From Hygrocybe punicea (Eukaryota > Basidiomycota > Agaricomycetes > Agaricales > Hygrophoraceae): 64,000 nucleotides of DNA. The position numbers and the translations under genes are program-made. This document shows positions 62,331 through 64,000 of this stretch, piece by piece (the first letter of the stretch is position 1; each line of letters opens with the position of its first letter). Location: contig OY744467.1 in assembly GCA_963556145.1 (NCBI GenBank), positions 5,828,001-5,892,000 of the forward strand, given 5' to 3'. Under the pieces are notes generated by a model. The model did no database searches. It saw nothing but the letters and a program-made list of their open reading frames with translations, and was not told the DNA's origin.

Positions 62331-64000
62331 ATGGCCATTACCACGTCCCACACCCCTGACATGATGCCTCTTCTGGGACAGAAGGGAGCACCATTCAAGT
62401 TCACTGGAAGCCATGAAGACATCAAGCGCTTCCTGAGACATTATAATCAAATCTGCAAAGCTTACAATCTCACAGATGCAGACAAATGTGAACGCATTGT
62501 AGATTATTGTTCTAGAAAGGTTGTCAAGTTAATTGAAGCTCTGGAAAGCTACAGAACATCAGACTGGACCACTTTGGAAGCAGATTTCATGAGGTACTTT
62601 GATGCTGCCTTCAAAGAGACCCGTTATATTATCAGAGATCTTTCAACTCTGACCCGCATATGGAAACATAAGGAAATTAAGACCCTCACCAGATGGAAGA
62701 GGTATGAACACAAGTTCATCACAATTGCAGGATGGCTTGAAGCTAAGAAGAAGATCTCCGAAGATGAGAAAGCTTCATACTTCTGGGCTGGAATTAACAA
62801 GAACCTTCGTCATCGTATTGAGCTTAGACTCAGCACCGGATCTACACCCTTGGATGTAACACAACCCTTTCCAATTGTTAAGGTTTCCAAGATTGCAGAA
62901 ATTTTATTCGAACGTAATCGCTTTGACATCAACTTGGCTGACTCTGACTCTGACATCCCTGAAAGAATGAGGGATGATGATTCAGATACATCAAGTGATG
63001 AGTCCTCAGATGAGGAAAGTGAATCTGATTATAGCAGCAAGTATAGGAAGAAGAAGAATGACAAGAAGACTTCTAGGAGAAGAAATTCTGATGATGAAGC
63101 TCCTAGCAAATCTACAAGGAGAAATGCAGACAAGAAGGACATAGTGAAGAAGTCAGATAAGAAGCCCAAGACTACACAAGATGAAGTAGAAGCCCTGATT
63201 AAACAAATGGGCAATCTCTCATTGGAAGATCATCGTTACAGCCTGGCTTATTATAAAGCAATTAAGCTTGACCCAGATGTTGCACAGTGTGTCAGAGCTC
63301 CTGCCCTACACTCACAGACCAGAATTCTTCCCAGAACACCTGCTCAGACTCAAGTAGATACAAAGGCACCTTTCAATCCTGATTCCAGCATACGTGATGC
63401 CATGACATGCTATGGATGTGGATTGAAAGGGCATGGAATGCAGACTTGTCCAAGGATTTTGGAATTAATCAAGTCTGGAGCCTTGATGAGAGACCCCCTT
63501 GGAAAGTTACTTAACAGCGATGGAACCAATATACGTCGCAGAATGGGAGAAACCTTCATTCAAGCCCTGGAACATATCTCAGCAGAGTCATTGCAGTCCA
63601 ATTTTTATGTACTCCAAGACCCCTTCTCTGACCATTATCAGTCAGATGATGAAGAAGATATAGACTCCTTCTATACACCTGCTACTTATGCTGGATCTCA
63701 ATTGAATGAAGAAGACATTCATATAATGGCTGCAGATAGAGGACAGCACAAGATCACTACAGCTAGGAAAGATGCTTTTGATGGAGTTTATCCACCTGCA
63801 AGACAGAGAAACAAGGATAGGGATAAAGAGAACATAAAGCCGAAGTCCCCAACAACTGCAAAGCCTGCATCACTTCAGAATCCGCACATAGCACAGGACC
63901 TGAATCAAGGTAAGAGCCCTGCAACATCCAATATCCCCAAAGGAATTCCACCCACAAGGATAGAGGAATTACGTCAAATGCAGCCAATCCCTTTTGATGC
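62331..64000 (+). CDS. Gag polyprotein of the second LTR retrotransposon (partial, no stop in window)
   Basis: ATG at 62331 opens a frame with no stop to the window end (about 556 codons). It begins MAITTSHTPDMMPLLG, followed by the capsid-like segment 'APFKFTGSHEDIKRFLRHYN' and 'LTRIWKHKEIKTLTRWKRYE'. An acidic Ser/Asp patch and a Lys-rich patch (RKKKNDKKTSRRR) come next. The zinc knuckle CYGCGLKGHGMQTC (about 63409) is C-X2-C-X4-H-X4-C. The following region is Asp/Glu-rich. The absence of stops suggests a young or intact copy. It is not similar in visible sequence to the gag at 44775. Confidence 0.82.
   Translation, partial: MAITTSHTPDMMPLLGQKGAPFKFTGSHEDIKRFLRHYNQICKAYNLTDADKCERIVDYCSRKVVKLIEALESYRTSDWTTLEADFMRYFDAAFKETRYIIRDLSTLTRIWKHKEIKTLTRWKRYEHKFITIAGWLEAKKKISEDEKASYFWAGINKNLRHRIELRLSTGSTPLDVTQPFPIVKVSKIAEILFERNRFDINLADSDSDIPERMRDDDSDTSSDESSDEESESDYSSKYRKKKNDKKTSRRRNSDDEAPSKSTRRNADKKDIVKKSDKKPKTTQDEVEALIKQMGNLSLEDHRYSLAYYKAIKLDPDVAQCVRAPALHSQTRILPRTPAQTQVDTKAPFNPDSSIRDAMTCYGCGLKGHGMQTCPRILELIKSGALMRDPLGKLLNSDGTNIRRRMGETFIQALEHISAESLQSNFYVLQDPFSDHYQSDDEEDIDSFYTPATYAGSQLNEEDIHIMAADRGQHKITTARKDAFDGVYPPARQRNKDRDKENIKPKSPTTAKPASLQNPHIAQDLNQGKSPATSNIPKGIPPTRIEELRQMQPIPFD

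Larger units (their letters stand above)
60203..64000 (+). mobile_element. Second LTR retrotransposon, 5' part only (continues beyond the window)
   Basis: A long LTR (60203-62231, TGTCATGATCC..AACAACA), a primer-binding site and a gag frame open to the window end. It is inserted into the older inverted LTR. The superfamily cannot be fixed without pol. The CCHC gag suits Ty3/gypsy or Copia. Confidence 0.8.

Overview
The window reads as part of a filamentous basidiomycete chromosome, most likely an Agaricomycete. Genes are densely packed and broken by many introns of about 45-75 nt with GT..AG ends. Neighbouring genes are unrelated in function, there are no operons, and the transposon types are those common in mushroom genomes. 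No rRNA, tRNA, CRISPR array or bacterial-type signal was seen.

The first part (1-37 kb) is mainly host genes. In order they are: a SCY1-like pseudokinase (-), a divergent MED14 Mediator subunit (+), ATP-dependent PEP carboxykinase PCK1 (+), a region of small secreted protein candidates mixed with duplicated fragments (12.3-19 kb), a NIPA/DUF803 magnesium transporter (+), a DUF262 (GmrSD-N-like) nuclear-type protein (+), the cohesion factor DCC1 (-), a kinase-fold accessory gene (+), a mitochondrial-type cation diffusion facilitator (-), a P5B ATPase of the YPK9/ATP13A2 type (+), and a Ser/Thr-rich single-pass membrane protein (+). Most of these are housekeeping genes. PCK1 and the NIPA gene have also donated pieces to the 15.6-18.5 kb mosaic. 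Those pieces keep introns, so they were copied at DNA level.

The second part (about 37.9-64 kb) is almost entirely transposon. A relict PIF/Harbinger transposase (38.4-39.7 kb) is followed by a minus-strand Myb/SANT-like accessory gene of the kind that accompanies such transposases. That gene is split over 15.6 kb (55.8 to 40.15 kb) by at least four later insertions whose target-site duplications can be read. They are a 451-bp hAT-like element, and a TG..CA solo-LTR-like element that contains a hAT-like element that contains a full Ty3/gypsy retrotransposon. Removing the insertions on paper, with one copy of each duplication, rejoins the accessory reading frame without a shift. The gypsy element (9.8 kb, 795-bp LTRs nearly identical) has gag-protease and pol frames overlapping by -1. 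It also has an antisense three-exon gene with a coiled coil and a Zn2Cys6-type cysteine spacing. Its pol carries an Asn for Asp in reverse transcriptase motif A and an in-frame stop after the integrase core.

At the right edge a Harbinger-type MITE is interrupted by another hAT-like element. Next comes a decayed Tc1/mariner transposase cut by an old inverted gypsy LTR, which is itself cut by a different LTR retrotransposon with a roughly 2-kb LTR. The gag of that retrotransposon runs off the window. The most notable signals are the readable insertion history, the antisense zinc-cluster gene, the rearranged PCK1/NIPA fragments, and the pair of small cysteine-patterned secreted protein genes.
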